This document shows, one piece after another, positions 36,701-46,339 of a DNA stretch of 64,000 nucleotides (position 1 is the stretch's first letter; every line of letters starts with the position of its first letter). The position numbers and the translations under genes are program-made. Source of the stretch: Sedimenticola sp. (GTDB taxonomy: Bacteria > Pseudomonadota > Gammaproteobacteria > Chromatiales > Chromatiaceae); the NCBI GenBank assembly GCA_026985055.1, contig JALSQZ010000226.1, positions 37,223 to 101,222 on the forward strand. Direction: 5' to 3'. The notes under the pieces are model-generated. The model searched no databases and was not told where the DNA came from. It saw only the letters and a list, made by a program, of their open reading frames with translations.

Positions 36701-37210
36701 TCATGATTCTACGGACATTTCCCGCAGCAGGCGGAACAGCTTGCGTCCGGCTCCCGCGGGTTTGCCACTGGCTTTTTCCCTGACCGCGGCCCGGATCAGG
36801 GAACGAAGCTGTTGCCGATCCGTTTGCGGAAACTGGCGCAGAAAATCACCCAGCGCCGCGTCGCCTTCCTCCACCAGCCGGTCACGCCATTGTTCCAGGA
36901 CATGAAAATGGCGATTCTCCTGGGCGTGCCTGCTGTCGCGCGCCTCGAACCAGTGACGCAGCTGTTCCAGATCCTGTTTTTGCAGCAGCTTCACCAGATA
37001 CTTGATCTGCCGGTTGCGCCCGCTGGAAGGTTTCATTTTCGCCGCCAGCGTCACGCCTTCGAGAAATCTGTCATCCAGACCGAGCTTGGCCCTGTCCCCT
37101 TCGCCCAGGTCGATGATTTCCATCACCAGGCGCTGAAGCTCCGCCAGTTCACGCTTCAGCCGGGTCTTGTTGGGACGAATCACCAGGCCATCTTCGTCGC
37201 GTTCTTTCAT
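36701..37210 (-). CDS. darP: Ribosome maturation factor DarP (YjgA/DUF615)
   Basis: A 169-residue helical cytoplasmic protein of the YjgA family, which associates with late 50S precursors. Recognised from RPNKTRLKRELAELQ near the start and KPSSGRNRQIKYLVKLLQKQD. Its start overlaps the recJ stop (ATGA), giving a recJ-darP pair. Confidence 0.9.
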   Translation of the reverse strand: MKERDEDGLVIRPNKTRLKRELAELQRLVMEIIDLGEGDRAKLGLDDRFLEGVTLAAKMKPSSGRNRQIKYLVKLLQKQDLEQLRHWFEARDSRHAQENRHFHVLEQWRDRLVEEGDAALGDFLRQFPQTDRQQLRSLIRAAVREKASGKPAGAGRKLFRLLREMSVES

Positions 37211-38928
37211 GCCGCCTCCATATGTACAATGCGCAATTGCAGACTCGCATTGCCCTGGAACTCATTGATGTCCAGTTGATAGGCAAGAATCACACGCTCC
37301 GGCAAGGGCGCGGGAAATTCATCCGCCAGATTGAAGCCTATCGCATCGACGACCTGATCCCCGCCATCGGGCTGCACCACCAGCTTCCAGTGCCGCTCCT
37401 TGAGCAGGCGTTGCTGAATCACCGCGAACTCACCATGAAACAGTGGCTCCGGAAAACCCTGTCCCCAGGGCCCCGCCTCGGCCAGTAGAGCGGCCAGCTC
37501 CATATGCATGTCCCTTGAAGCGATCTCGCCATCGGATTCGATCACCGGATGCAGATCCGTTTCGTCCATACGGTTTTCCAGCGCTTCATTGAAAGCCTGC
37601 TGGAATGCAATGAATCTGTCGGCTTCCAGGGTAAGCCCGGCAGCCATGGCATGACCGCCAAACCTGGGCACCAGTCCGGGATGTCTGACATTCACTTCAT
37701 CCAGCACATCACGGATATGCACCCCGGGAATGGAACGCGCCGACCCCTTGATCTGCCCTTCCTCGCCGGGAGCAAAAGCAATCACCGGCCGGTGATGCCG
37801 ATCCTTGATGCGTGAGGCCAAAATCCCGATCACGCCCTGGTGCCAACTGTCATCATACAGACAAAGACCCAGGGGAAGCTCGGTTTCTTCCATCTGCAAA
37901 CCAGCCAGCATGTCCTCGGCCTGACCGCGCATCTCATCTTCGATGGCGCGCCGCTCCCGGTTCAGGGTATCCAGTTCCACCGCCAGTTGCCGGGCACGCA
38001 GGGGATCATCCGTCAGCAGGCATTCGATCCCGGTGGACATGTCGTCCAGGCGTCCGGCGGCATTCAGGCGCGGCCCCACGGCGAATCCCAGATCCGATGC
38101 CTGCACCCGGTGCTGAGGACGCCCCGCCAGCTCCAGCAAGGCGGCAATGCCGGGGCGGCAGCGGCCGGCGCGTATTCTTGCCAGGCCCTGATGAACCAGA
38201 ATGCGGTTATTGTGCTCCAGGGGTACGACATCCGCCACCGTGCCCAGGGCCAGAAGATCCAGATAGTCCGCCATATTGGGTTCCTTGCGCTCATCGAACC
38301 AGCCCTTTTCCCGCAGCAGCGCACGCAGAGCCAGGAGTACATAGAAAATCACGCCCACCCCGGCGGTGGACTTGGCGGGAAAAGCGCTGTCCGGCAGATT
38401 CGGATTGACCATGACCGCCGCTTCAGGCAGTTGCGCACCGGGCAAATGGTGATCCGTCACGATCACGGGTATCCCCAGGGCGTTGGCCGCCGCAACCCCT
38501 TCCACGCTGGATACCCCATTGTCCACGGTGACGATGAGATCCGGCTTGTCCCTGGCCGCCAACGCCACGATCTCCGGCGTCAGCCCATAGCCATATTCAA
38601 AGCGATTGGGCACCAGATAGTCCACATGGGTCGCGCCCATGGCGCGCAAGGCAAGCACCGAAAGGGCCGTGCTGGTGGCGCCATCACAATCGAAATCACC
38701 GATGATGAGGATGCGCTTCTGCTCTTCCATGTGCCGGGCAAGAAGCTGTGCCGCTTCCCGCGCCCCGGTCATCAGATCCACGGGCAGCAGGGCTTCCAGC
38801 CCCAGATTCAGTTCCCGGGCATCTTCCACCCCACGACCGGCATAGATACGGCGCAGCACCGGATGGAGTTCAACAGGCAATCGTTCCCCCGCACAGGCGG
38901 ATTGTCGTCGCACAATGGTCTTTGGCAT
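37207..38928 (-). CDS. recJ: Single-stranded-DNA exonuclease RecJ
   Basis: 5'-3' ssDNA exonuclease for recombination and mismatch repair. 573 residues: DHH domain with IIGDFDCDGATSTAL, DHHLPG (motif III, VTDHHLPGA) and NPN..., then the DHHA1 domain with RFGGHAMAAGLTLE and a C-terminal OB fold. ATG 38928 (MPKTIVRRQ) preferred; an in-frame ATG at 38955 adds nine residues. Diverges from the phosphopantetheinyl transferase gene. Confidence 0.95.
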   Translation of the reverse strand: MPKTIVRRQSACAGERLPVELHPVLRRIYAGRGVEDARELNLGLEALLPVDLMTGAREAAQLLARHMEEQKRILIIGDFDCDGATSTALSVLALRAMGATHVDYLVPNRFEYGYGLTPEIVALAARDKPDLIVTVDNGVSSVEGVAAANALGIPVIVTDHHLPGAQLPEAAVMVNPNLPDSAFPAKSTAGVGVIFYVLLALRALLREKGWFDERKEPNMADYLDLLALGTVADVVPLEHNNRILVHQGLARIRAGRCRPGIAALLELAGRPQHRVQASDLGFAVGPRLNAAGRLDDMSTGIECLLTDDPLRARQLAVELDTLNRERRAIEDEMRGQAEDMLAGLQMEETELPLGLCLYDDSWHQGVIGILASRIKDRHHRPVIAFAPGEEGQIKGSARSIPGVHIRDVLDEVNVRHPGLVPRFGGHAMAAGLTLEADRFIAFQQAFNEALENRMDETDLHPVIESDGEIASRDMHMELAALLAEAGPWGQGFPEPLFHGEFAVIQQRLLKERHWKLVVQPDGGDQVVDAIGFNLADEFPAPLPERVILAYQLDINEFQGNASLQLRIVHMEAA

Positions 38929-38991
38929 GGGCGCAAATGATACACTTGTTGGCATTGGACTTCAGCAGCTCAGTGCCACGGACCACCACCC

Positions 38992-39657
38992 ATGCATCAG
39001 CCCGTCTGGAAAAACCACTCCCTTGCCGCGCCCCTTTCCCTGGCAGACAACGAAGTGCATATCTGGAAGCTCTTTCTGGACGCTTCTCCCGGCCCGGCCC
39101 TGGAACTGCTCAGCGCCGGGGAACAGCAGCATTACCGGAACCTCCGCCATCCCCGGGCCGCGGTTCGCTACCTGAACACCCGCGCTCTCAGCCGCCGCAT
39201 TCTTGGCGCCTATCTGCAACAGCCTCCCGCCTCCCTGAAAATAGAAATCGCCGCAGGCGGCAAACCCCATCTGCGGGATGATCCTCTGCAATACAATCTC
39301 AGCCACAGTCAGGGGCTGGGACTGCTTGCAGTAAGCGCCAGGCAAGCCCTGGGAGTGGATCTGGAGCAGCTGCGTCCGGTGAAATACCTGACCCGCATCG
39401 CGGCCCGTCTGTTCCCTGGCGATGATCCCGAACAACCGGATGGCCAGAACCAGGTCGAAAGCCAGCAGCGTTTCTTCACCCGCTGGACGGCCATGGAAGC
39501 CCGGCAAAAAGCCCTGGGCCGGGGAATCTTCCAGACCCGGGTGCAACCCGAACAAGCCGATTGCGTGCATTTCATCCCGGAACCAGGCTTCATTGCCGCA
39601 ATCGCAACCACGGGAGAAAGTCCCCCGCCTGCACTGAAATTTCTAAAACCGCGCTGA
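38992..39657 (+). CDS. 4'-phosphopantetheinyl transferase (Sfp type)
   Basis: Moves phosphopantetheine from CoA to a carrier-protein Ser. The 221-residue protein shows GKPHLRDDPLQYNLSHSQG, then the Mg-binding LGVDLEQL and FFTRWTAMEARQKALGRGI, the three core PPTase motifs, in the long Sfp/HetI layout. No polyketide or peptide synthetase lies in the window, so it may serve fatty-acid ACP or a distant pathway. Confidence 0.88.
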   Translation: MHQPVWKNHSLAAPLSLADNEVHIWKLFLDASPGPALELLSAGEQQHYRNLRHPRAAVRYLNTRALSRRILGAYLQQPPASLKIEIAAGGKPHLRDDPLQYNLSHSQGLGLLAVSARQALGVDLEQLRPVKYLTRIAARLFPGDDPEQPDGQNQVESQQRFFTRWTAMEARQKALGRGIFQTRVQPEQADCVHFIPEPGFIAAIATTGESPPPALKFLKPR

Positions 39658-39708
39658 TGCAGGTATCATTGCGCTCCATTCAAGGATGCCTTGCCTTTAA
39701 CCTTATCG

Positions 39709-40512
39709 ATGGAAACCCTGCAAATAATCCTGCTGGCCCTGATTCAGGGATTCACTGAATTCCTGCCCATCTCCAGCTCCGCGCACCTGATACTCGCGCC
39801 CTATGTGTTCGGTTATGCCGATCAGGGGCTGGCATTCGATCTGGCGGTTCACCTGGGCACCCTGCTCGCCGTGGTTCTCTATTTCCGCGAGGAAATCCTG
39901 GCCATGCTGCGCGACTGGTTTGCTTCCCTGACACCCGGGGGACAGGCCACCGCCAACAGCCGTCTGGGCTGGGACATCATTCTCGCAACCCTGCCGGTGA
40001 TGGTGGTCGGGGTACTCATCAAGGATCTGGTGGAACACCAGCTGCGAGCGCCACAGGTCATCGCCGCCACCACGATTGTCATCGGCCTGGTGCTGTGGTG
40101 GGCGGATCGTGCTTCGAAGCGCAACCTGGCCATCGGCAGCATGAACCTGAAACATGCGCTGTTCATCGGCACGGCCCAGGCCCTGGCCCTGATTCCCGGC
40201 ACCTCCCGTTCCGGCATCACCATGGCCGCCGCCCTCATGCTCGGCTACACCCGGGAAGCCGCCTCGCGCTTTTCCTTCCTGCTTTCCATTCCCACCATTC
40301 TGGCGTCGGTGATCTGGGTTGGAAAAGACCTGATTTCCGCAAACCAGACCGTACACTGGCAAGACCTGGGGCTGGGCGTATTGCTCTCTTTCATCGCCGC
40401 CTACACCACCATTCATTTCTTCCTGCGTTTCATCGAGCGCATCGGCATGGCGCCTTTCGCCATCTATCGTTTGATGCTGGGCGTTGTGATTCTGGGTTTC
40501 CTGTATCTTTAA
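39709..40512 (+). CDS. uppP: Undecaprenyl-diphosphatase UppP
   Basis: Inner-membrane phosphatase recycling the peptidoglycan lipid carrier; its activity also affects bacitracin sensitivity. 267 residues, about eight helices, with the two catalytic motifs GFTEFLPISSSAHLIL and PGTSRSGITMAAALMLG. ATG 39709 is the family-typical METLQIILLALIQG start; an in-frame TTG precedes it. The stop codon is the first base of a dispersed repeat. Confidence 0.96.
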   Translation: METLQIILLALIQGFTEFLPISSSAHLILAPYVFGYADQGLAFDLAVHLGTLLAVVLYFREEILAMLRDWFASLTPGGQATANSRLGWDIILATLPVMVVGVLIKDLVEHQLRAPQVIAATTIVIGLVLWWADRASKRNLAIGSMNLKHALFIGTAQALALIPGTSRSGITMAAALMLGYTREAASRFSFLLSIPTILASVIWVGKDLISANQTVHWQDLGLGVLLSFIAAYTTIHFFLRFIERIGMAPFAIYRLMLGVVILGFLYL

Positions 40513-40673
40513 GGAAGCTCTGATTAAATCTGAGCGAAGCAGATTGTGGTTCAAAATGTTCCGATACAAGGCGCAAATCGCACGTAATAGCCCGCTATTG
40601 CGAAGATTTGCAACGCAGTAGCGGGGCATTTTGGGCGCAAGATGCGAGTTCATGATTTAATCAGAGGTTCCTT
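40511..40673. mobile_element. 163-bp palindromic repeat element between convergent genes
   Basis: Ends AAGGAAGCTCTGATTAAATC and GATTTAATCAGAGGTTCCTT are inverted repeats; inside are nested inverted repeats (CAAAATG / CATTTTG, GCAAATC / GATTTGC, CCCGCTA / TAGCGGG). No gene. It fits exactly between the stop codons of uppP and the convergent ABC ATPase gene, where it may act as a bidirectional terminator. A 37-bp half copy covers the pldA start. Confidence 0.8.
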
Positions 40674-40675
40674 AA

Positions 40676-41752
40676 TTAACCCGCCAGTGCCAGAATGCGC
40701 TCCCGGGCGACCAGAACCGTCACTTCCGTTCCCTCATTGATCAGCCCTTCCCCCTGGATATGGGGCAAATCCAGCAACAGGGTTTCGTTACCGACCTTGA
40801 CACCGTAACGCACGATACTGCCCAGAAACTCCGTATGCATGATGATTCCTGGCAAGGCGATATGCGCGTCATCACCAGTCACCTTGCCACAATGAATGCG
40901 GGCGTTCTGGGGACGAAAAACGATGGAACGCTGCCCCTGCCCTTCGATATCCATGGGAAAGGTCACACCGCTGTCAGAGACGAAAACCTTGCGACTGTCT
41001 TCTTCAACAATGCTTCCCTGCAGGATGTTCGCTGTACCGAGAAAACGCGCCACGAACAAATTGGCTGGGTTGTCATAGAGCTCCATGGGAGTTCCCACCT
41101 GCTGCAAACGGCCATCATTCAGCACCGCCATGCGGTCGGAAGTGGTATTGGCCTCCTCCTGATCATGGGTGACGAAAATGGTGGTCAGTTGCAGACGCTG
41201 CTGCAAGGCGCGGATATCACGGCGCATCTGGATACGCAAATTGGCATCCAGATTGGATAAAGGCTCGTCCAGCAACAACACCTTGGGTTCAATGACGATG
41301 GTGCGCGCAATGGCCACCCGCTGCTGCTGACCGCCGGAAAGCTGGGAGGGCCGACGCTCCGCCAGCTTGGTCAGCCCTACCAGTTCCAGGGCCTTTTCCA
41401 CTCTCCCGGCAATCTCCCTCGCCGGCAGGCGACGCTCTTCCAGACCAAAGGCCACGTTCTTGCGTACGGTCATGTGCGGCCACAAGGCATAACTCTGAAA
41501 CACCATCCCCAGATTACGTTCCCAGGGCGGCATGTCCACCACATTCTGTCCGCCAATGAGGATTTCACCGCTGGGCCGGGGGCCGAAGCCGGCCACTGCC
41601 CGCAGCAAGGTGGTCTTGCCGCTGCCGGAAGGGCCGAGGAAGGCAAAGAATTCTCCCGGTGCAATATCCAGGCTGATGTCCTTCAGCACTTCATTGTCGC
41701 CGAAGGCCAGCCCCAGCTTGCGGATGGAGATGCCGGCGGGTTCTGTACTCAT
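40676..41752 (-). CDS. ABC importer ATP-binding protein (FbpC/PotA-like)
   Basis: ATPase of a binding-protein-dependent importer. 358 residues: Walker A GPSGSGKTTLLRA, Q-loop, signature LSGGQQQRVAIAR, Walker B VLLLDEPLSNLDA, switch His in FVTHDQEEA, and a C-terminal TOBE-type domain. Last gene of the binding protein-permease-ATPase operon, overlapping the permease stop by 4 bp. The set resembles iron(III) and phosphonate/phosphoglycerate importers; the substrate is not determinable here. Confidence 0.88.
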   Translation of the reverse strand: MSTEPAGISIRKLGLAFGDNEVLKDISLDIAPGEFFAFLGPSGSGKTTLLRAVAGFGPRPSGEILIGGQNVVDMPPWERNLGMVFQSYALWPHMTVRKNVAFGLEERRLPAREIAGRVEKALELVGLTKLAERRPSQLSGGQQQRVAIARTIVIEPKVLLLDEPLSNLDANLRIQMRRDIRALQQRLQLTTIFVTHDQEEANTTSDRMAVLNDGRLQQVGTPMELYDNPANLFVARFLGTANILQGSIVEEDSRKVFVSDSGVTFPMDIEGQGQRSIVFRPQNARIHCGKVTGDDAHIALPGIIMHTEFLGSIVRYGVKVGNETLLLDLPHIQGEGLINEGTEVTVLVARERILALAG

Positions 41753-43449
41753 GTCACTTCCTCTGCAATTTGTCGTTCTGCGGTACGCTGGCGATGACTG
41801 CGTTCGATCACGCGATGGGAAAGATAGGTGCCCAATCCAACGATGACCACGGCAATGATGCCCAGGGCCGCTCCCGCTCCCCGTCCGGAGGCGGACTGCA
41901 TGAATTCATAGATACCGAAGGCCAGCGGCGCGTCAGACTCCTGGGAAACCAGCATGATGGTCGCGGACAACTCCACCGAAGCCGTGGCGAAACTGGTGAC
42001 GAAGCCGGCGATCATGCCCCCGCTCATGAGTGGCACCACCACCCGCCACAGGGTGCGGGAACGCGTCGCCCCCAGATTCTGCGCCGCTTCTTCCAGCATC
42101 ACACTCACCTGCTGCAAGGCCGCCACGCAGGCGCGCAGGGCATAGGGCAGGCGGCGTATGGTCAGCGCCACCACGATGATCACCCACCAGGAAGCCAGCG
42201 GCTTGTCCAGGAAAGGCACATTGAAATCATTGTAGGTACGCAAATAACCGATACCCAGCACCACCCCGGGCACCGCCAGGGATGCGGTGGCGATATAGTC
42301 CAGCCATTTGCGTCCGCGCAATCCGGTGCGATAGACGATATAGGCAATCGCGGTGCCCAGGATCACATCGAAACTCGCCGCCAGGCCCGCATACAGCAGC
42401 GTATTGGTAATGTATTCCGAGGCGGAACCGAACACCATGCGGTAATGCTCCAGGGTATAGGCGTCCGGCAAGGGGCTGTACGACCAGACCGTACCGAAGG
42501 AAAGCAGGGTCAGACCGATATGGGGCGACAGCACCAGTGCCAGAATCAGCAGAATCAAGGCATAGGCGGCGATTCTCTGCCCGCCACGCAAATCCCGCTT
42601 GAGCATCCCCCCGCCACCCTTCTGCAAGGTGGAATAGTCCTTGCCTTTGAGCGCCAGCATGGAAGTCCAGAGGGCAAACAGGGAAAACACCACCAGGATC
42701 ACCGAAATGACATACCCCATGGGATCGGAAATGCCAATGGAGGAAATACGCAGATAGGCCTGGGGCGCCAACATGGTGTTCACGTTCAGCAGCAGGGGCG
42801 TGCCCAGATCATCGAACACCTTGAGAAACACCAGCGCCGCCCCCGCCACATAACCGGGCATGGCCAGGGGAAACACGATGCGCCGGAAAAGGCGAAAACC
42901 CCTGGCGCCCAGGTTTTGCGCCGATTCTTCCATGGATCGGTCCACATTGTTCAGCGCCGCAGACAGATTGATCAGGATGAAAGGAAAATAATGGATGCTC
43001 TGAACGAAGATCACTCCATTGAGTCCTTCCATGAAAGGAATGGTAAAACCAAAATGTTCATCCAGCAGCAGATTGACCGAACCGTTCTCGCCGAACAGCA
43101 GCAACATGGCCACCGCGCCCACGAAAGGCGGCATGATCAAGGGCACGAAACCCAGCGTCTGGATAATAGCCGCGCCGGCAAAATTGAAGCGGGAAGTAAA
43201 ATACGCCAGGGGCAAGGCAATGATGCTCGCCACCACTACCGACATGGCGGCAACGTAAAAGGAATTGACAAAGGATTCCCTGAACAGGGAGGAGCGAAAG
43301 AAATCGACGAAGTTGACCAGGGTCAGCCCGCCGCTGGCCGGGTCCTGAAAGGCCACATGGATGACCTGCACCACCGGAATGACCAGAAAGGCCAGCAGGA
43401 TCAGCACGATCATCAGGCCGGCAAATGCCGGGCCACGTTGGGTTGTCAT
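41749..43449 (-). CDS. ABC importer permease, two fused transmembrane domains (FbpB-like)
   Basis: 566 residues with two tandem BPD_transp_1 domains of six helices each. Both EAA loops are visible: SMEESAQNLGARGFRLFRRIVFPLAMPG in the first and MLEEAAQNLGATRSRTLWRVVVPLMSGG in the second (each the ATPase docking site). Fused permeases of this kind serve ferric iron and related anion importers. ATG 43449 was preferred to the overlapping ATG 43503 because it follows a GGGGGA ribosome site and the interval contains a stable hairpin. Confidence 0.87.
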   Translation of the reverse strand: MTTQRGPAFAGLMIVLILLAFLVIPVVQVIHVAFQDPASGGLTLVNFVDFFRSSLFRESFVNSFYVAAMSVVVASIIALPLAYFTSRFNFAGAAIIQTLGFVPLIMPPFVGAVAMLLLFGENGSVNLLLDEHFGFTIPFMEGLNGVIFVQSIHYFPFILINLSAALNNVDRSMEESAQNLGARGFRLFRRIVFPLAMPGYVAGAALVFLKVFDDLGTPLLLNVNTMLAPQAYLRISSIGISDPMGYVISVILVVFSLFALWTSMLALKGKDYSTLQKGGGGMLKRDLRGGQRIAAYALILLILALVLSPHIGLTLLSFGTVWSYSPLPDAYTLEHYRMVFGSASEYITNTLLYAGLAASFDVILGTAIAYIVYRTGLRGRKWLDYIATASLAVPGVVLGIGYLRTYNDFNVPFLDKPLASWWVIIVVALTIRRLPYALRACVAALQQVSVMLEEAAQNLGATRSRTLWRVVVPLMSGGMIAGFVTSFATASVELSATIMLVSQESDAPLAFGIYEFMQSASGRGAGAALGIIAVVIVGLGTYLSHRVIERSHRQRTAERQIAEEVT

Positions 43450-43471
43450 GAAGAATCTGTCCCCCGGTGAA

Positions 43472-43496
43472 CCACGGGCCGGTATCCGGCCCGTGG
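43472..43496 (-). promoter_or_regulatory. Intercistronic hairpin between binding protein and permease genes
   Basis: A perfect 11-bp inverted repeat CCACGGGCCGG / CCGGCCCGTGG with TAT loop, without a T run. It follows the binding-protein stop by a few bases and precedes the permease ribosome site. Such hairpins protect the upstream mRNA and lower downstream expression, giving more binding protein than permease. Confidence 0.65.
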
Positions 43497-43502
43497 TCGT
43501 CA

Positions 43503-44840
43503 TCAGAGCATGGATCTGGCCTTGTTCGCCAACTCCTCAGCCCTGGCATAATTGGCGCGCACCTTCGCATCCCACTGCTGCTCGATCTCGGCCTGCCGGC
43601 CGGTAATCTTGGTGCTGGCCTTCTTGCGCTTTTTCTTGAAGATGGCGTTGAACTCCTTGTCACTGGCCTTGGCTGCATCGATGGGAACCGCATTCACCAG
43701 ATTTCTGGCCTCGACCAGCAGTTGCTTCGCTACCGGATTATTCTTGCCCTGCAACGCCGCCTCGGCATCCTGTATCGCCTTTACCGCCTTGCGCAGATCA
43801 TCCAGCCGGTAGGTGATCATCACATCGAACAGGGAATTGACCACATTGTAGCGTGACTTGGACAAGGCCAGATCGAACTTCACACCCGAGCCAATGGAAT
43901 TGTCCTTGAACGGATTGGGAAAGCCCTTGGGTGCCTTGGCATAGGCCTTCGGATTGACCGGCAGACGCATGATCTTGGGATCGAGAAGCAATGCCTGCCC
44001 CTCATCCGAAAGGAGAAACTCGATAAAAGCAGCGGCAGCTTCCTTGTGCGGCGCCTGATTCACGATGGCAATATTCGCCGGCACCAGTGTAGTCACGCTG
44101 GGATAGACGAAATCCACCGGGAAACCCGAAGCCTTGGAGGACAGACCGAAGAAATCGATGACGATGCCGATACCGAACTGGCCGCTGTTCACCCCGTCCG
44201 GCACGCCGAAGCTGCGCTCGGTAACCGTCTTCATGTTTCCCGCAATCGCTTTCCAGGTCGCCCAGCCGTCTTCCCAGCCCTTGCCCTGGAGCACCGTCTC
44301 CACGGTGAGGTGCGTGGTTCCGGAACGCGAAGGCGCGCTCATGCCCACATGCTTGTGATACACGGCTTTGGTCAGATCTTCCCACTCATGGGGCACGGGC
44401 AGCTTTTTCGCCTTGAGATAGCGGGTGTTCCACATGATGCCATAACCGGAGGCGGCAAAACCCTTGTAATAGCCGTCCGGATCATTGATGGGAAAAGCGC
44501 CGACTTTTTCCGGAATACCCTTGACCTTTGTCTGGTACTTCTGCAGCAGGTCATCCCCCTTGAGGATTTCAAAAGCGTCAGGGGCCGATGCCCAGAACAG
44601 ATCCGAAGTGTTGTTGCCTGCCGTTTCCTGCAGGTATTTCACCCCGGCGGTGGTCTTTTTCTTGAGCATCTCCACCTTGATGCCGGGATATTTTTTCTCG
44701 AAAGCCTTCTTGAATGTGGTGGTGGTATCCGGCGGGTACGAAGTTACCACCACCAGTTTGCCTTCCAGCGCCTGTGCCAGGGCGGACATGCCGAGCAAGA
44801 CGCCGGTCAGAACAGAAATCAGAATCCGTGTATTTTTCAT
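43503..44840 (-). CDS. ABC importer substrate-binding protein
   Basis: A 445-residue periplasmic protein of the iron/phosphonate-type family (FbpA/PgtC-like). Signal peptide to about residue 25 (SALAQALE), then LVVVTSYPPDTTTTFKKAFEKKYPGI, DLFWASAPDAFEIL, and SAPSRSGTTHLTVETVL in the hinge region. The last 100 residues (from about 340) are Lys/Ala-rich helices longer than in FbpA. It is the first gene of the operon. I cannot choose between ferric iron, phosphonate and phosphoglycerate as ligand. Confidence 0.85.
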   Translation of the reverse strand: MKNTRILISVLTGVLLGMSALAQALEGKLVVVTSYPPDTTTTFKKAFEKKYPGIKVEMLKKKTTAGVKYLQETAGNNTSDLFWASAPDAFEILKGDDLLQKYQTKVKGIPEKVGAFPINDPDGYYKGFAASGYGIMWNTRYLKAKKLPVPHEWEDLTKAVYHKHVGMSAPSRSGTTHLTVETVLQGKGWEDGWATWKAIAGNMKTVTERSFGVPDGVNSGQFGIGIVIDFFGLSSKASGFPVDFVYPSVTTLVPANIAIVNQAPHKEAAAAFIEFLLSDEGQALLLDPKIMRLPVNPKAYAKAPKGFPNPFKDNSIGSGVKFDLALSKSRYNVVNSLFDVMITYRLDDLRKAVKAIQDAEAALQGKNNPVAKQLLVEARNLVNAVPIDAAKASDKEFNAIFKKKRKKASTKITGRQAEIEQQWDAKVRANYARAEELANKARSML

Positions 44841-45082
44841 ACAGCTACCCTCCGAGTCATGAAAACCAGTCCGTCTGCATAAATGTAGATGATTGGCGCA
44901 AGTTTGCCAAAGTATTTTGCAAGCGTTTCAGCACAATTTTTCTACCACCCGGATGCAGGAATGCGATGAAGTGTTCGACAGGGCAGCCCAAAAAACAAGA
45001 ACTCCCGCGCGGAACAAGGCTGCCCCGCCATTTTGAATCCTGATTGGTGAACTGAAACATACGCAAAGGAGAAGTCCTATTT

Positions 45083-46207
45083 TCAGCTCGGATGCCCCGA
45101 AAGCATGAAGTGCATGAATTTTCGTTCATAATTCTGTTCCGTGAAATGGCGGGAATACTTGATCCTGCCCCGGCGTCCCAGACAGGAAACCATATCTTCA
45201 TCATCGAGCAACTTCCTGAGACTTTCCCGCAGATCCTGGACATCATTGGCTTTGAACAACAGCCCGTCCACATCCGGAGTAACGATTTCCCGCAGTCCTC
45301 CATGATTGGCGGCAATCACGCAACGCCCGGCGCTCATGGCTTCGATGGCGGTGCGGCCAAATGACTCGGGCCGGGTGGAAGGAATCACGACCACATGCGC
45401 CCATTCGAGCTGCTTTTCCGGGCAGGTGCTGAAGTCCAGAATCTGCGCCACAGCTTCCAGCCCGTATTCCCTGATCTGCCGCCGGATATTCTCTTCATGA
45501 TGGCGCTGGTCGCGAAACACGCTGCCAACCATGCGTATGCGCAAGCCCCGCCGCTGCTGCGCGGAGAGGCCGGCCACGGCTTCCAGCAGCAGGGCATGCC
45601 CCTTCATGGCGTTGAATCGTCCCAGATGAAGAATATGCAACTCCCGTTCGACGCGATCCACGGGACAAATGAAATGCAGATCCTGCGCTGCATTGTGAAT
45701 CACACAGGAATGTATCCACTTCGGCAGAAAAAACGCTTTTCGGGTAAAACCAGAGTTGAAAATCAGTCCCGCGCGGCTAGGCGCGAGCAACAGCGAGAAG
45801 CAGATTCTGGTCAGCCATCCCGGCACTTCACGTACATGAATGAACAGACGCCGTCCCGGCACCCAGGACGCCAACAAAAAATCCAGCAACACCAGCGTGT
45901 TGATGTACACAAGATCATGGTTTCGGCAATCCAACCAGGCACGAACAATACGCGCTGGCAAATGCACGAGGAAAGAAAAAATGTTTTTCCGCAATTCAGA
46001 ACGGCGCAACACCGCCATGTCGCGGATCACCAGTTCATCCGCCAGTTCCCGCATACGGTCAGCGAGCAAACCGTGTTCAGGCAAGATCACCGTAATCCTT
46101 GCCCCGGGAAACCCCTGGCGCAGGGATCGTACAGACTGCAGAAAGCTCCTGTCAGAGCCATACAGCTCGAATCCCTGATGCACACAGAGTATGGACTTTG
46201 TTTCCAT
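45083..46207 (-). CDS. Glycosyltransferase family 4-like protein
   Basis: A 374-residue GT-B glycosyltransferase. N-terminal LCVHQGFELYGSDRSFLQSV resembles the acceptor half; the C-terminal half has LHLGRFNAMKGHALLLEAV and the donor-binding ESFGRTAIEAMSAGRCVIAANHGGLREIV (E-x7-E region) typical of GT4. Probably builds an envelope or exopolysaccharide sugar, but no polysaccharide cluster is adjacent. Stands alone, diverging from the DUF3016 gene. Confidence 0.87.
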   Translation of the reverse strand: METKSILCVHQGFELYGSDRSFLQSVRSLRQGFPGARITVILPEHGLLADRMRELADELVIRDMAVLRRSELRKNIFSFLVHLPARIVRAWLDCRNHDLVYINTLVLLDFLLASWVPGRRLFIHVREVPGWLTRICFSLLLAPSRAGLIFNSGFTRKAFFLPKWIHSCVIHNAAQDLHFICPVDRVERELHILHLGRFNAMKGHALLLEAVAGLSAQQRRGLRIRMVGSVFRDQRHHEENIRRQIREYGLEAVAQILDFSTCPEKQLEWAHVVVIPSTRPESFGRTAIEAMSAGRCVIAANHGGLREIVTPDVDGLLFKANDVQDLRESLRKLLDDEDMVSCLGRRGRIKYSRHFTEQNYERKFMHFMLSGHPS

Positions 46208-46339
46208 GAGGAAAGATCAAACCGCAACATTGATGGGACGACCATCTTACCAAAACAGAATCAGCAGTTTTACCGCATTGGCATGGCGCGTGTATGATGG
46301 TTCCAAGCCCCTGAGCAAACCAGAACCAGGAAAGACATC

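Noticed and set aside
41770..43470. 566-codon plus-strand open frame, rich in His and Gln
   Set aside because: Antisense shadow of the ABC permease.
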